DNA of 13,115 bases. Source: Steroidobacteraceae bacterium (GTDB lineage: Bacteria; Pseudomonadota; Gammaproteobacteria; Steroidobacterales; Steroidobacteraceae). This document shows positions 1 to 6,669 of this stretch, in pieces. The position numbers were made by a program, and so were the translations under genes. The stretch is taken from contig JAJTCR010000050.1 in the NCBI GenBank assembly GCA_021325695.1, positions 1 to 13,115 of the forward strand. The letters are read 5' to 3'. The notes below the pieces were generated by a model that had not been told where the DNA came from, did not search any database, and worked only from the letters and a program-made list of their open reading frames with translations. Each line of letters opens with the position of its first letter. The first letter of the stretch is position 1.

Positions 1-148
1 TCCATTACGGACGGCCCGGACGGGCACCGGGGATTTTTCGCCGCAGCACCACAGGCCGGTGGGCTTCGGTCGCCGCAGCAGGATTGCGGTAGACCACCGG
101 AGCCGAGCTCGCAACGCGCTGTCTAACCTGGTGCGACGGAAATCGATC

Positions 149-598
149 ATGCACCGACCCCACACCTCGCCGTTCACTCGCTGGAGCACCGCGGCCAGTC
201 GTGCGGTGAGACGCATTGGCCGCGTTCGTGCGCTGCGCGAACGGCGTCGGCTCGGATTCGCCGCGATGCTGACCCTGGCGCTCATTGGCCAGCTCGTCAT
301 CGGTCCGATCGTCGAGGGATCTCCCTGCAACACAGCGATGGCGGACTGCGAGCACTGCCCGCACATGACGATTGCTCTGCGTCTCGCAGACCGTCACGCG
401 GACGCGCCGGGACCGACCCTCCCCATCGACTGTCTGATGGAACGAGCAGGCGTGTGCTCGGGCGTTCACGCGCCGGCAATTGCGACCGCCGTCATGTCGG
501 GCATCGTCCCGGTTCGCTGGGCGCTCGAAGCGTGCGAGCCGTCTTTGCCGCCACTCGACGATCCTGCGTTCGAACTCATGCGGCCACCGAAGCCGTAG
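149..598 (+). CDS. Small membrane-anchored Cys-rich protein of unknown function
   Basis: A 149-residue protein that I do not recognise with certainty. The N-terminus is basic and is followed by one hydrophobic segment at about residues 36-55, so it is either a signal anchor or an exported protein with a long leader. The exported part has Cys60, a Cys67-x-x-Cys70-x-His72 cluster, and Cys95, Cys103 and Cys129, and it ends in a Pro-rich tail (MRPPKP). Small proteins with this outline (one hydrophobic segment, CxxC, Pro-rich end) occur in the DUF2946-type group sometimes found near metal-resistance genes; that link is a guess. The frame is open from 59, but the ATG at 149 was preferred because the extra residues look like translated non-coding sequence. 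No strong ribosome binding site is seen at either start. The next gene follows on the same strand after 117 bp and may be co-transcribed. Confidence 0.55.
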   Translation: MHRPHTSPFTRWSTAASRAVRRIGRVRALRERRRLGFAAMLTLALIGQLVIGPIVEGSPCNTAMADCEHCPHMTIALRLADRHADAPGPTLPIDCLMERAGVCSGVHAPAIATAVMSGIVPVRWALEACEPSLPPLDDPAFELMRPPKP

Positions 599-705
599 CG
601 CCGTCCGCGTTGCATCGATGTCCCCGGCTGACCGCTTGCGGTCCCGGCCCGACGCACCGGTTGCGCGCGCATCTCGCGTGGCAGCCGGAAGACCCGACGG
701 ATATT

Positions 706-709
706 GGAG
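706..709 (+). promoter_or_regulatory. Ribosome binding site GGAG deciding the start of the 716 gene
   Basis: GGAG lies 6 bases before the ATG at 716. This favours that ATG over the in-frame TTG at 704, which would put the start before the Shine-Dalgarno sequence and spoil the signal peptide. Confidence 0.7.
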
Positions 710-715
710 ACTCAT

Positions 716-1072
716 ATGAACCGCTTCGCATCACTGGTGGCCTCCTGTGCAATGGCCCTGTTCCTGTTCACGGGCGCCCATGCCGCCGACCCGATCGTGA
801 CGCCCGAGCAGATTGCCGCCGCGCGGACCTCGGCCGACCACGAGGCAATCGCCGCCGTCTTCGATCAGGAAGCCGCGCGCCTCGAGCAGAAGGTCAAGGA
901 ACACGAGAAGATGGCGCAGTCCTACCGCGCCGCGTCTGCGGGCACCAAAGGCCCGAACGCCGCGGCCATGTCGGCGCATTGCCTGAAGCTGTCGAAACAG
1001 TACGCGGCGGCAGCCAAGGAGAACCGCGAACTCGCGAAGGAGCATCGCGCGATGAAAGATCGCTCGATGTGA
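716..1072 (+). CDS. Small exported alpha-helical protein, unknown function
   Basis: A 118-residue protein with a clear Sec signal peptide (residues 1-23, cleavage after Ala-His-Ala). The mature part is predicted to be almost wholly helical and is rich in Ala, Glu, Lys and Gln. It has heptad-like charged stretches at about 45-70 and 93-113 and a single Cys at 89. It looks like a small periplasmic helical-bundle protein. I recall similar short uncharacterised proteins in gammaproteobacterial genomes but can assign no function. The start is fixed by the GGAG at 706-709. It lies 117 bp downstream of the Cys-containing small protein and ends 30 bp before a strong hairpin, so the two small genes may form one transcription unit. 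No metal-binding motif is evident. Confidence 0.72.
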   Translation: MNRFASLVASCAMALFLFTGAHAADPIVTPEQIAAARTSADHEAIAAVFDQEAARLEQKVKEHEKMAQSYRAASAGTKGPNAAAMSAHCLKLSKQYAAAAKENRELAKEHRAMKDRSM

Positions 1073-1102
1073 CTCGCGACGCGCAATCGCTGCGCACTGC
1101 CG

Positions 1103-1128
1103 GGCCCGGGCGTACCTGCGCCCGGGCC
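1103..1128. terminator. Perfect GC-rich hairpin between convergent genes, possible bidirectional terminator
   Basis: The arms GGCCCGGGCG (1103-1112) and CGCCCGGGCC (1119-1128) are perfectly complementary around a 6-base loop, TACCTG. The element lies 30 bp after the stop of the 716 gene and 7 bp beyond the stop of the DUF421 gene, which converges on it. The position suits a shared terminator. There is no T-tract on either side, so it is not a canonical intrinsic terminator. It could instead be a mRNA 3'-end stabiliser or a Rho-assisted site. Confidence 0.5.
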
Positions 1129-1135
1129 TCGCGCG

Positions 1136-1576
1136 TCACTTGGGCACGATCGTGATGTGTCCCGTCCGCTCGAGAATCGCGTACTTGATCTGATCCAGCC
1201 GTTCGAGACCCTCCGTTGCGCGAGCGGCCTCCATGATGTCGTTCTCGTCGACACGCTCTTTCCGCATGCGCTCGCGAATCGGCGCCCCGTCCTTGAGGAT
1301 GACCAGTGGCACGTCCTCGACCAGTTTGTCGAAGGATTTCCAGCGCTTGGTCGCCACCGACAGGAGGATGTTCATCCCGATCAACGTGGCGACGAGCAGC
1401 AGCGCGTTCGTCATCGAGTTGTCGTTGTCGATCATCGCCTGCTGTGTGGCCTCGCTGATGATCAGCAGCAGCACGAGGTCGAAGCTCGTCACCTCGGCGA
1501 GCGAACGCTTGCCCGCGATTCGAAACAACACCAGCAGGACGACGTACACCACGGCCGCGCGGATCACCGATTCCAT
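1136..1576 (-). CDS. DUF421 (YetF-like) membrane protein
   Basis: A 146-residue protein of the DUF421 family. Hydrophobic segments lie at about residues 5-20, 32-44 and 57-75, followed by a small cytoplasmic domain. Family hallmarks are the Gly-Lys-Arg-Ser-Leu stretch at 22-26, a Thr-Ser-Phe-Asp-Leu motif at 30-34 leading into a Leu/Ile-rich helix ending in Ser-Glu-Ala, and the conserved C-terminal strand pair around Lys131-Lys146 (YAILERTGHITIVPK). Family members are integral membrane proteins of unclear biochemical role; the soluble domain occurs as tandem copies in Bacillus YetF and YdfS. This is the short single-domain version. It begins 17 bp after the upstream gene, with a strong Shine-Dalgarno (GGGAGGAA, 1583-1590) 6 bases before the ATG, so the pair is very likely one operon. 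Family call is firm; function is unknown. Confidence 0.9.
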   Translation of the reverse strand: MESVIRAAVVYVVLLVLFRIAGKRSLAEVTSFDLVLLLIISEATQQAMIDNDNSMTNALLLVATLIGMNILLSVATKRWKSFDKLVEDVPLVILKDGAPIRERMRKERVDENDIMEAARATEGLERLDQIKYAILERTGHITIVPK

Positions 1577-1593
1577 GTGTCATTCCTCCCGGG

Positions 1594-2142
1594 TCAGGGA
1601 TACGTGAACTGGGCGATCTCGACGGGCGGTCCGTCGTTCAGGCGAAACGTCGTCGCATGACGCCCAAGTTCATCGGGTTCGACGATCCAGCGGACCTGCA
1701 GCCCCTCGCCTGGTTGGGTGTCGTAGGCCAGTTCGACTTCCTCGCTGCGACCGCGCGCTGCACCGGGTTCGGGAATGCTGCGCTGCAAGTCGTTCGTTGC
1801 CAGGAACTGGCGGGTAACCGTGACCCGCGCTTGCTCGCCACGGACCGCGTGGGACGCCGCCCTGAGCACGAGGCTCGTCTGGGCGCCGTGCCGCACGAAG
1901 CGGTCGTACTCGATCGTGAACCCGCGGCCGTCGCTGCGTTCGGCCTGGCTCAGCGGGCCCGATCCCAGGAGACCCAGGCACGCGGCCAGCAACAGCAACG
2001 CGAGCGCGAACCAACCCACGCGCTGGCCCAGCCAGTCGCGCTCCTGGAAGCGCATGTCCTCGTTGACCTGGAGGTTGCTCGCCTCGCGCGCGGTCACCGG
2101 TCGATCGACCGCTCCGTCCTTGAACCGTTTGGGCTGTGCCAT
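1594..2142 (-). CDS. Single-pass membrane protein, operon partner of DUF421
   Basis: A 182-residue protein. A charged cytoplasmic N-terminus (about 1-40, ending FQERDWLGQR) is followed by one transmembrane helix (about 42-60) and an extracytoplasmic domain of about 120 residues predicted to be mostly beta strand. The layout (basic stretch, Gly-Trp, hydrophobic helix, Gly-Pro-Leu-Ser) resembles uncharacterised proteins I recall beside DUF421 genes in other proteobacteria. The domain contains a Glu-Tyr-Asp-Arg-Phe-Val-Arg motif at about 78-84 just after the membrane. No enzymatic motif is seen. Its stop is 17 bp from the DUF421 start, supporting co-transcription and perhaps a shared membrane complex (inference). 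The Shine-Dalgarno is weak. Confidence 0.75.
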   Translation of the reverse strand: MAQPKRFKDGAVDRPVTAREASNLQVNEDMRFQERDWLGQRVGWFALALLLLAACLGLLGSGPLSQAERSDGRGFTIEYDRFVRHGAQTSLVLRAASHAVRGEQARVTVTRQFLATNDLQRSIPEPGAARGRSEEVELAYDTQPGEGLQVRWIVEPDELGRHATTFRLNDGPPVEIAQFTYP

Positions 2143-2224
2143 TGCCCGCTTCTAGCCCGGATCGAGCGCGATGGGTGCCGGTTGGAGTCGCGTATATCCG
2201 TAGGCCCGCAGGCAACGGCGCGCC

Positions 2225-3637
2225 CTAGATCATTTGTGCCGCGAGCAGGTCTCGGTGCAGCGTGCGCGAACTCCAGAAGTAGTGCGCAGCGGCCCACACG
2301 AGCACGAGCGTCACGAGGACGATGCCGGCCCGTGTGCCATGCACCGTCGCGGCACTGCAGGCCTGCACCAGCGCTTCGCCCGCCCCGGGCGGCGCGAGTC
2401 CACCGGGACAGTCGACGGCGAAACTGGCGCCGGCCTGGCCGGCCGCGGCGAACGCTCGCGCGCTGAACAGATCGTTCAGCATGCCCGTCACGTAGGGTCC
2501 CGCGCCGAGTCCGATCAGGTTGACGACGAACAGGAACAGTGCCGTTGCGGTCGCACGCATTCTCGGTGCAACGAGGTTGTGCATGACGCCGAGCGTCGGT
2601 CCGATGTACATGTAATGCAGCAGCGTCGGGACGATCAGGCACGCCACCGCTGCCGTCGGCGATTCCCGCGTGAACGCCAGCACGTAACCCGGCGCGGCGA
2701 GCAGCGCACTCGCGCCGGGCACGTATGCGTACCAGCGCAGTCCGCGCCGACCCGCCCAATCACTTGCCAGGCCCCCGAGGATCGTGCCGGTCCCTGCCGC
2801 AAGGCCGCCGACCAGCCCGAAGATCAGGCCGATCTGCGTGTAGCTCAAGCCAAAGGCGCGGTGGAAGTACGGCTGCGTGAACGTCCCGGTGCCGTAGCCG
2901 ACGAACCCGACCAGCGTCGCGCCGAGCATCACGTGCACGAATGACGCCTTGCCGAACAGCGTCGTTGCAACCGCACGCAGCGGGGGAGGGTTGGCGGCGG
3001 AATCGACCCTGCGGCTGTCCGCACGCTCGGACATTCCGCGCGGCGGTTCATTCACGACGAGCTTGAACACGATCGCGAGCAGTACACCCGGCAGGCCGAC
3101 GACCACGAACGCCCAGCGCCAACTGAAGGTGTCGGCGATCCAGCCGCCGGTCAGAGCCCCGAACATCGTCCCGAGCGGAATGCCGAGCGAGTAGATCGCG
3201 AGCGCCGTCGCGCGCACGCGCGCCCCGTAGAGGTCCGTGATCAGCGAATGTGCGGGCGGCGAGCATCCCGCCTCGCCGACGCCCACGCCCATGCGACACA
3301 GGAACAGCTGCAGGAAGCTCGATGCCGTGCCGCACAACGCAGTCATGCCGGACCACAGCGCCAGGCAGACCGAGATCAACGTGACGCGATTGCAGCGCTC
3401 GGCGAGACGCGCGAGGGGGATGCCCAGCGTGGTGTAGAACAGCGCGAACGCCAGACCCTGCAACAAGCCTAGCTGCGCATCGGAGATCCGCAGGTCGACC
3501 TTGATGGCCTGTCCGAGTGTCGCGACGATCGTGCGGTCGATGAAATTGAACGTGTAGACGACGGTCAGGAGCGCGAGGATCGTGCTCCTGTACGCGTCGG
3601 TATAGCGAACGTCCTCGATCTTCGTGGCGACGAACAA
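2225..3637 (-). CDS. MFS transporter, Spinster-like subfamily
   Basis: A 470-residue major facilitator superfamily permease with about 12 predicted helices, presumably in the inner membrane. Features typical of the bacterial Spinster-like group are Tyr-Thr-Phe-Asn-Phe-Ile-Asp-Arg at 28-35 in the first helix, a motif-A-like loop (GIPLARLAERCNR, 72-84), and Gly-Val-Gly-Glu-Ala-Gly with Ser-Pro-Pro at about 119-128. The Ser-Trp-Arg-Trp-Ala-Phe stretch at 172-177 and the Glu-Pro-Pro-Arg-Gly motif near 197-201 mark the end of the N-terminal half. Such permeases often sit beside TonB-dependent receptors in catabolic clusters and import or export organic acids or aromatic compounds; the substrate here is unknown. 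It follows the receptor gene by 31 bp and is probably in its operon. The start is a TTG with a modest GGCAGG upstream; no ATG fits the conserved N-terminus. Confidence 0.9.
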   Translation of the reverse strand: MFVATKIEDVRYTDAYRSTILALLTVVYTFNFIDRTIVATLGQAIKVDLRISDAQLGLLQGLAFALFYTTLGIPLARLAERCNRVTLISVCLALWSGMTALCGTASSFLQLFLCRMGVGVGEAGCSPPAHSLITDLYGARVRATALAIYSLGIPLGTMFGALTGGWIADTFSWRWAFVVVGLPGVLLAIVFKLVVNEPPRGMSERADSRRVDSAANPPPLRAVATTLFGKASFVHVMLGATLVGFVGYGTGTFTQPYFHRAFGLSYTQIGLIFGLVGGLAAGTGTILGGLASDWAGRRGLRWYAYVPGASALLAAPGYVLAFTRESPTAAVACLIVPTLLHYMYIGPTLGVMHNLVAPRMRATATALFLFVVNLIGLGAGPYVTGMLNDLFSARAFAAAGQAGASFAVDCPGGLAPPGAGEALVQACSAATVHGTRAGIVLVTLVLVWAAAHYFWSSRTLHRDLLAAQMI

Positions 3638-3668
3638 CGACCAGGCCTGCCGGGCGATGCCGCCGCGA

Positions 3669-5834
3669 TCAGAACCGGTACTCGAGCTGCGCTCCCCAGC
3701 TCGCCGGTTGTCCCAGGATGTAGTTGTTGCCCAGGAAGCCGCCGGCCGAAAACGCGTTGTATTTCTCGTCCGTCACGTTGTTGCCGTAGATGCTCACGGT
3801 CCAGGCGTCGTTCGGCGCGGTCCACGCGCCCCGCAGCGACAGCAATCCGTACGCGTCCTGGCTCAGCTGACCGCCGGGCGACAGCGGCACGCGGCTGGTG
3901 TGAAAATAGTTGCCCGAGACGTTCCACGAACCGCGGCTCGACGGGTACAGGTAGTTGAATCCGACGTTGCCGACCCAGTCCGGCGCACGAATCATCTCGC
4001 CGCCGTCGAAATCGGTTGGTACGGACTCGAGGCCGTAATCCGGCGGGATCACTGGATTGCCGGTCAGGCCGCTGCCGTTGTATTCGACGTAGCGTGCGTG
4101 CGTGTATGCCAGGCCGGCGTTCAACGTGAGGTGCGCGGTGACGGGTGCCGTCAAGCGCGCGTCCGCACCGTAGATCTCCGCCTTGGGCGCGCTGTCGAGG
4201 CGATAACAGCCACAGTCGCTGGCGAAGCGGAACACCTGCAGGTTCTCGTAGTTGGTGAAGAACGCCGCGGTGTTGAAGGACCATCCTCCCGAGGCGTACT
4301 TGTAGCCCACCTCGTATTGCGTGGCTTCCTCGGGCTCGACGGGCTCCTGCGGGCCCACCGTCGTGTAGCTGTAGTTGCCGCTCATGAAGCCCTGGCTGAT
4401 CGAGCCGTACACGTTCGCGTGGTCCGACAGCGAGTACAGCGCGGCCACGCGCGGCGTGACCTTGTCCCAGCGCTCTGAGTCCGAATAGACCGGGAACGGC
4501 GTGAGCAGGCCCTCCGAGTCGATTTCTTTTTCCTCGGACGTGTATCGCAACCCGGCGGTCAACGCGAGTGCGTCGGTGGTGTGCCAGGTGCCGTCGCCGA
4601 AGACGGCGATCGATTTCGTGGTCACCTCGACGTCGGAGTACAGCCAGCTCGTGCGCGTGCCGCTGTTGAAGAAGTCCTGGTAGGCGTTGTTTCGCAGCTG
4701 GCCCTTGTCGTGGTAATAGAAGAGACCCGTCACCCAGTCGAGCGAGCCCTCGCCCGATCGCGTCAGGTTGAACTCCTGCGTGAACGTCTCCTCGGTTTCG
4801 TCGTACTCGACCTGCCAGTACTGCACGCTCGTCCCGTCCAGGTCCCCTCGAATGCTGGCGTCCTGGTCGCGGTACTGCGTCCGTGAGACCAGTTCCACGC
4901 TGCCGAGATCGAACGCGGCCGTGAGCCCTCCGACGTAGGTCACCGGGTTTGCACGCGACTGCGCGTTGAGCGAGGTCTTGTACGGCTCCAGCGTGTGATC
5001 CATCGGGACACCGAACGTGTCGTGATAGAACGCGGCGATCGGATACAGCGTGTTTTCCGAGAGGCCCGTCGCGTCGTCGATGTCGGTGTACTCGAGCATG
5101 AGCGTGATTTTCGTCGCCTCCGACGGGACGAACATCACCTTCGAGCGCACCGCCGTGTTCGAGATCGGGGAGGTCGGCTTGCCCGTGTGCACGTCGTCGA
5201 AGTAGTTATCGCTCGAGCGGTAGTAGGCCGAGATGTCAGCCGCTACCTTATCGCCGAAACCCATCGATGCGTACGCCTTGGCGCGCTCCTCGCTGAAGCT
5301 GCCCGCGCCGATGCTGAACGTGGCGGTCGGCTGGAAGGACGGATCTGGCGTCGTGATGACCAGTGCGCCGCCCGTGGCGTTCTGCCCGAACAAGGTACCC
5401 TGCGGTCCCTTGAGGACGTCGAGCCGCGACACGTTCGCGAATTCGAAGATGTTGCCGGCCTGGCTCGGCAGGTAGAAGCCGTCGACGTAGATCGCCACGT
5501 TCGCGTTCGCGCCTGGCCCCTGCACGTCCTGGGTGCCGACGCCGCGCACCGTTGGTTGCGCGTAGGCGCCGTAGTGGTCGATGCGCACGGCCGGCATGAC
5601 CGTGCTCAGGTCGAACAGCCCGACGATCGCGCTCCGCTCGAGGTCCTCCGCCGAGACGGATGCAATCGAGATCGGCACGTCCAGCAAGCGTTCCTGGCGG
5701 CGCTGCACCGAGACCACGATCTCCTCGAGTCCTTCGGCGGTGATCGACGTCCCGCGCTCCTGGCCGAACGTCGCGATCGGTCCCAGTCCGAGTGACCCCA
5801 GCGCTAAAAGGCTGAATCGGTGGAGCTTCGACAT
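3669..5834 (-). CDS. TonB-dependent outer-membrane receptor
   Basis: A 721-residue TonB-dependent receptor for energised uptake across the outer membrane. It has a signal peptide (about residues 1-24), then a TonB-box-like Glu-Glu-Ile-Val-Val-Ser (37-42) followed by the usual Arg-Arg-Gln-Glu-Arg-Leu-Leu-Asp-Val-Pro plug entry. The plug domain carries the signature Leu-Lys-Gly-Pro-Gln-Gly-Thr-Leu-Phe-Gly with Ala-Thr-Gly-Gly (141-156). A beta-barrel of about 550 residues follows and ends in the canonical C-terminal Phe (LEYRF). The frame is open upstream to 5975, but the ATG at 5834 is chosen because it begins the signal peptide and has AAGGGGG 6 bases before it. The substrate cannot be read from sequence; the neighbours argue for an organic carbon source rather than a siderophore. 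It is the first gene of a leftward unit with the MFS gene and faces the VOC gene across the twin-palindrome region. Confidence 0.93.
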   Translation of the reverse strand: MSKLHRFSLLALGSLGLGPIATFGQERGTSITAEGLEEIVVSVQRRQERLLDVPISIASVSAEDLERSAIVGLFDLSTVMPAVRIDHYGAYAQPTVRGVGTQDVQGPGANANVAIYVDGFYLPSQAGNIFEFANVSRLDVLKGPQGTLFGQNATGGALVITTPDPSFQPTATFSIGAGSFSEERAKAYASMGFGDKVAADISAYYRSSDNYFDDVHTGKPTSPISNTAVRSKVMFVPSEATKITLMLEYTDIDDATGLSENTLYPIAAFYHDTFGVPMDHTLEPYKTSLNAQSRANPVTYVGGLTAAFDLGSVELVSRTQYRDQDASIRGDLDGTSVQYWQVEYDETEETFTQEFNLTRSGEGSLDWVTGLFYYHDKGQLRNNAYQDFFNSGTRTSWLYSDVEVTTKSIAVFGDGTWHTTDALALTAGLRYTSEEKEIDSEGLLTPFPVYSDSERWDKVTPRVAALYSLSDHANVYGSISQGFMSGNYSYTTVGPQEPVEPEEATQYEVGYKYASGGWSFNTAAFFTNYENLQVFRFASDCGCYRLDSAPKAEIYGADARLTAPVTAHLTLNAGLAYTHARYVEYNGSGLTGNPVIPPDYGLESVPTDFDGGEMIRAPDWVGNVGFNYLYPSSRGSWNVSGNYFHTSRVPLSPGGQLSQDAYGLLSLRGAWTAPNDAWTVSIYGNNVTDEKYNAFSAGGFLGNNYILGQPASWGAQLEYRF

Positions 5835-5840
5835 GCCTGA

Positions 5841-5847
5841 CCCCCTT
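5841..5847 (-). promoter_or_regulatory. Ribosome binding site of the TonB-dependent receptor
   Basis: The minus strand reads AAGGGGG here, 6 bases before the ATG ending at 5834. It is the best reason to start the receptor at 5834 rather than at the in-frame start at 5975, which would also include part of the control region. Confidence 0.7.
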
Positions 5848-5949
5848 CGATCGTCGTCGCCACGTCTCGACCCGTTCCGTCCCCGCGGTACACGGCCGGA
5901 CGGCTGAATGGCAGGCAGATTCGCACAAGAGCAAAGGGTCGTCAACAAA

Positions 5950-5961
5950 ATTGGATCCAAA
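5950..5961. promoter_or_regulatory. Operator palindrome 1, VanR-type (GntR/FCD)
   Basis: ATTGGATCCAAA holds the perfect 10-bp palindrome TTGGATCCAA at 5951-5960. It matches the sequence I recall as the operator of the vanillate regulator VanR (ATTGGATCCAAT) at 11 of 12 bases. The site lies about 116 bp upstream of the receptor start and 95 bp upstream of the VOC start. The likely binder is the GntR/FCD protein encoded at 9847 (inference). Confidence 0.72.
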
Positions 5962-5982
5962 AACGCCCTTGGCAAGTCTTAA

Positions 5983-5989
5983 ATCCAAT
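5983..5989. promoter_or_regulatory. Possible operator half-site
   Basis: ATCCAAT repeats the right half of the flanking palindromes and lies midway between them. The opposite half is not conserved, so this may be a weak third contact or chance in an AT-rich stretch. Confidence 0.3.
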
Positions 5990-6011
5990 AAAATCGATTG
6001 ATATAGGCTAT

Positions 6012-6023
6012 ATTGGATCCAAC
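6012..6023. promoter_or_regulatory. Operator palindrome 2, VanR-type (GntR/FCD)
   Basis: ATTGGATCCAAC contains the same perfect palindrome TTGGATCCAA (6013-6022) as site 1. The centres are 62 bp apart, close to six helical turns, so both sites present the same DNA face. It overlaps a candidate -10 element (6009-6014) of the VOC gene, a position that suits repression. It lies 32 bp before the VOC start codon. Confidence 0.72.
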
Positions 6024-6055
6024 GACATAAACCGGACGGTGGGGCTCACACGCCG

Positions 6056-6598
6056 ATGACGTACGCCAAACCAGGGATTCCCGGCCTGCGGGGCACCGAG
6101 CACGTCGGATTCACGGTGCCGGACATCGAGCAGGCCACGCGTTTCTTCGTGGATGTGATCGGCTGCGAGCTGGTGTATTCGCTTGGCCCGATGAGCGATC
6201 CCGGCGACTGGATGGCGACCCACCTCAACGTCGACGCGCGGGCGCAAGTGCGGGATCTGCGGCTGTTTCGCTGCAGGCACGGCGTCAATTTCGAGGTGTT
6301 CGAATACGAGGCCCCGGCACAGCGCCGCGAGCCGCCTCGCAACAGCGACGTGGGGGGTCATCACCTCGCGTTCTACGTCGACGACTTCGAGCGAGCGCTG
6401 ACCTACCTGCGCCGGCACGACGTGAAGATCGTGGGCGAGCCGACGACACGTCGCGACGGACCGAGCGCGGGGATGACCTGGGTGTATTTCCTCGCGCCCT
6501 GGGGCATGCAGTTCGAACTCGTCAGCTTCCCGCAGGGCAGGGCCTACGAGGAGACGGCGAGCGTCCGGCTGTGGCATCCGGCGAACCCGGACCAATGA
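6056..6598 (+). CDS. VOC-fold metalloenzyme (glyoxalase/extradiol dioxygenase superfamily)
   Basis: A 180-residue cytoplasmic protein of the vicinal oxygen chelate superfamily, with two beta-alpha-beta-beta-beta modules (about 12-85 and 98-160). The expected metal ligands are visible: His16 in Glu-His-Val-Gly-Phe at the first strand, Glu80 in Asn-Phe-Glu-Val-Phe, His102 or His103 in His-His-Leu-Ala-Phe, and Glu154 in Gln-Phe-Glu-Leu-Val. The set His/Glu/His/Glu is that of glyoxalase I and methylmalonyl-CoA epimerase-like members; extradiol dioxygenases use two His and one Glu. The reaction therefore cannot be fixed as isomerase, epimerase, lyase or dioxygenase. The gene stands alone, diverges from the receptor gene across the twin operators, and meets the esterase gene tail to tail with a 71-bp gap, so it is probably part of the same regulon. 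Confidence 0.88.
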   Translation: MTYAKPGIPGLRGTEHVGFTVPDIEQATRFFVDVIGCELVYSLGPMSDPGDWMATHLNVDARAQVRDLRLFRCRHGVNFEVFEYEAPAQRREPPRNSDVGGHHLAFYVDDFERALTYLRRHDVKIVGEPTTRRDGPSAGMTWVYFLAPWGMQFELVSFPQGRAYEETASVRLWHPANPDQ

Positions 6599-6669
6599 GC
6601 CAGGCGGGGATTGCGGAGCGGGCGATCACCGACCTCAGGACGGTGCTTCCCGACGTGCGTTCCAGTGCA

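Larger units (their letters stand above)
5848..6055. promoter_or_regulatory. Divergent control region between receptor/MFS and VOC genes
   Basis: About 210 bp separate two divergent starts. Positions 5940-6030 are markedly AT-rich compared with the surrounding GC-rich DNA, as expected for back-to-back promoters. The stretch contains two near-identical palindromes and one half-site (listed separately). A candidate -10 element on the + strand, TATATT at 6009-6014, overlaps the right palindrome; no convincing -35 is seen at the right distance. On the minus strand TTGCCA is followed 17 bp later by a poor -10. Exact promoters are therefore not claimed, only that the region must drive both directions. 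A GGTGGGG run at 6038-6044 may serve as the VOC ribosome binding site. Confidence 0.7.

Noticed and set aside
5..715. Long minus-strand open frame over the two small + strand genes
   Set aside because: Arg-rich composition with no domain or hydrophobic pattern; it is antisense to frames with a signal peptide and Shine-Dalgarno. High-GC DNA gives many such frames.
454..1155. Long + strand open frame spanning both small genes
   Set aside because: It overlaps the better-supported 716 gene in another frame and reads as low-complexity Arg/Gly/Pro protein.
3624..4478. Long + strand frame opposite the receptor C-terminus
   Set aside because: Shadow of the receptor barrel; Arg/Val-rich with no domain.
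5951..5960. GGATCC palindromes read as mere restriction sites
   Set aside because: The symmetry extends to TTGGATCCAA in both copies and sits in a divergent promoter region, whereas other GGATCC in the window (about 8424, 9355, 11670) lie inside genes without the TT/AA flanks.
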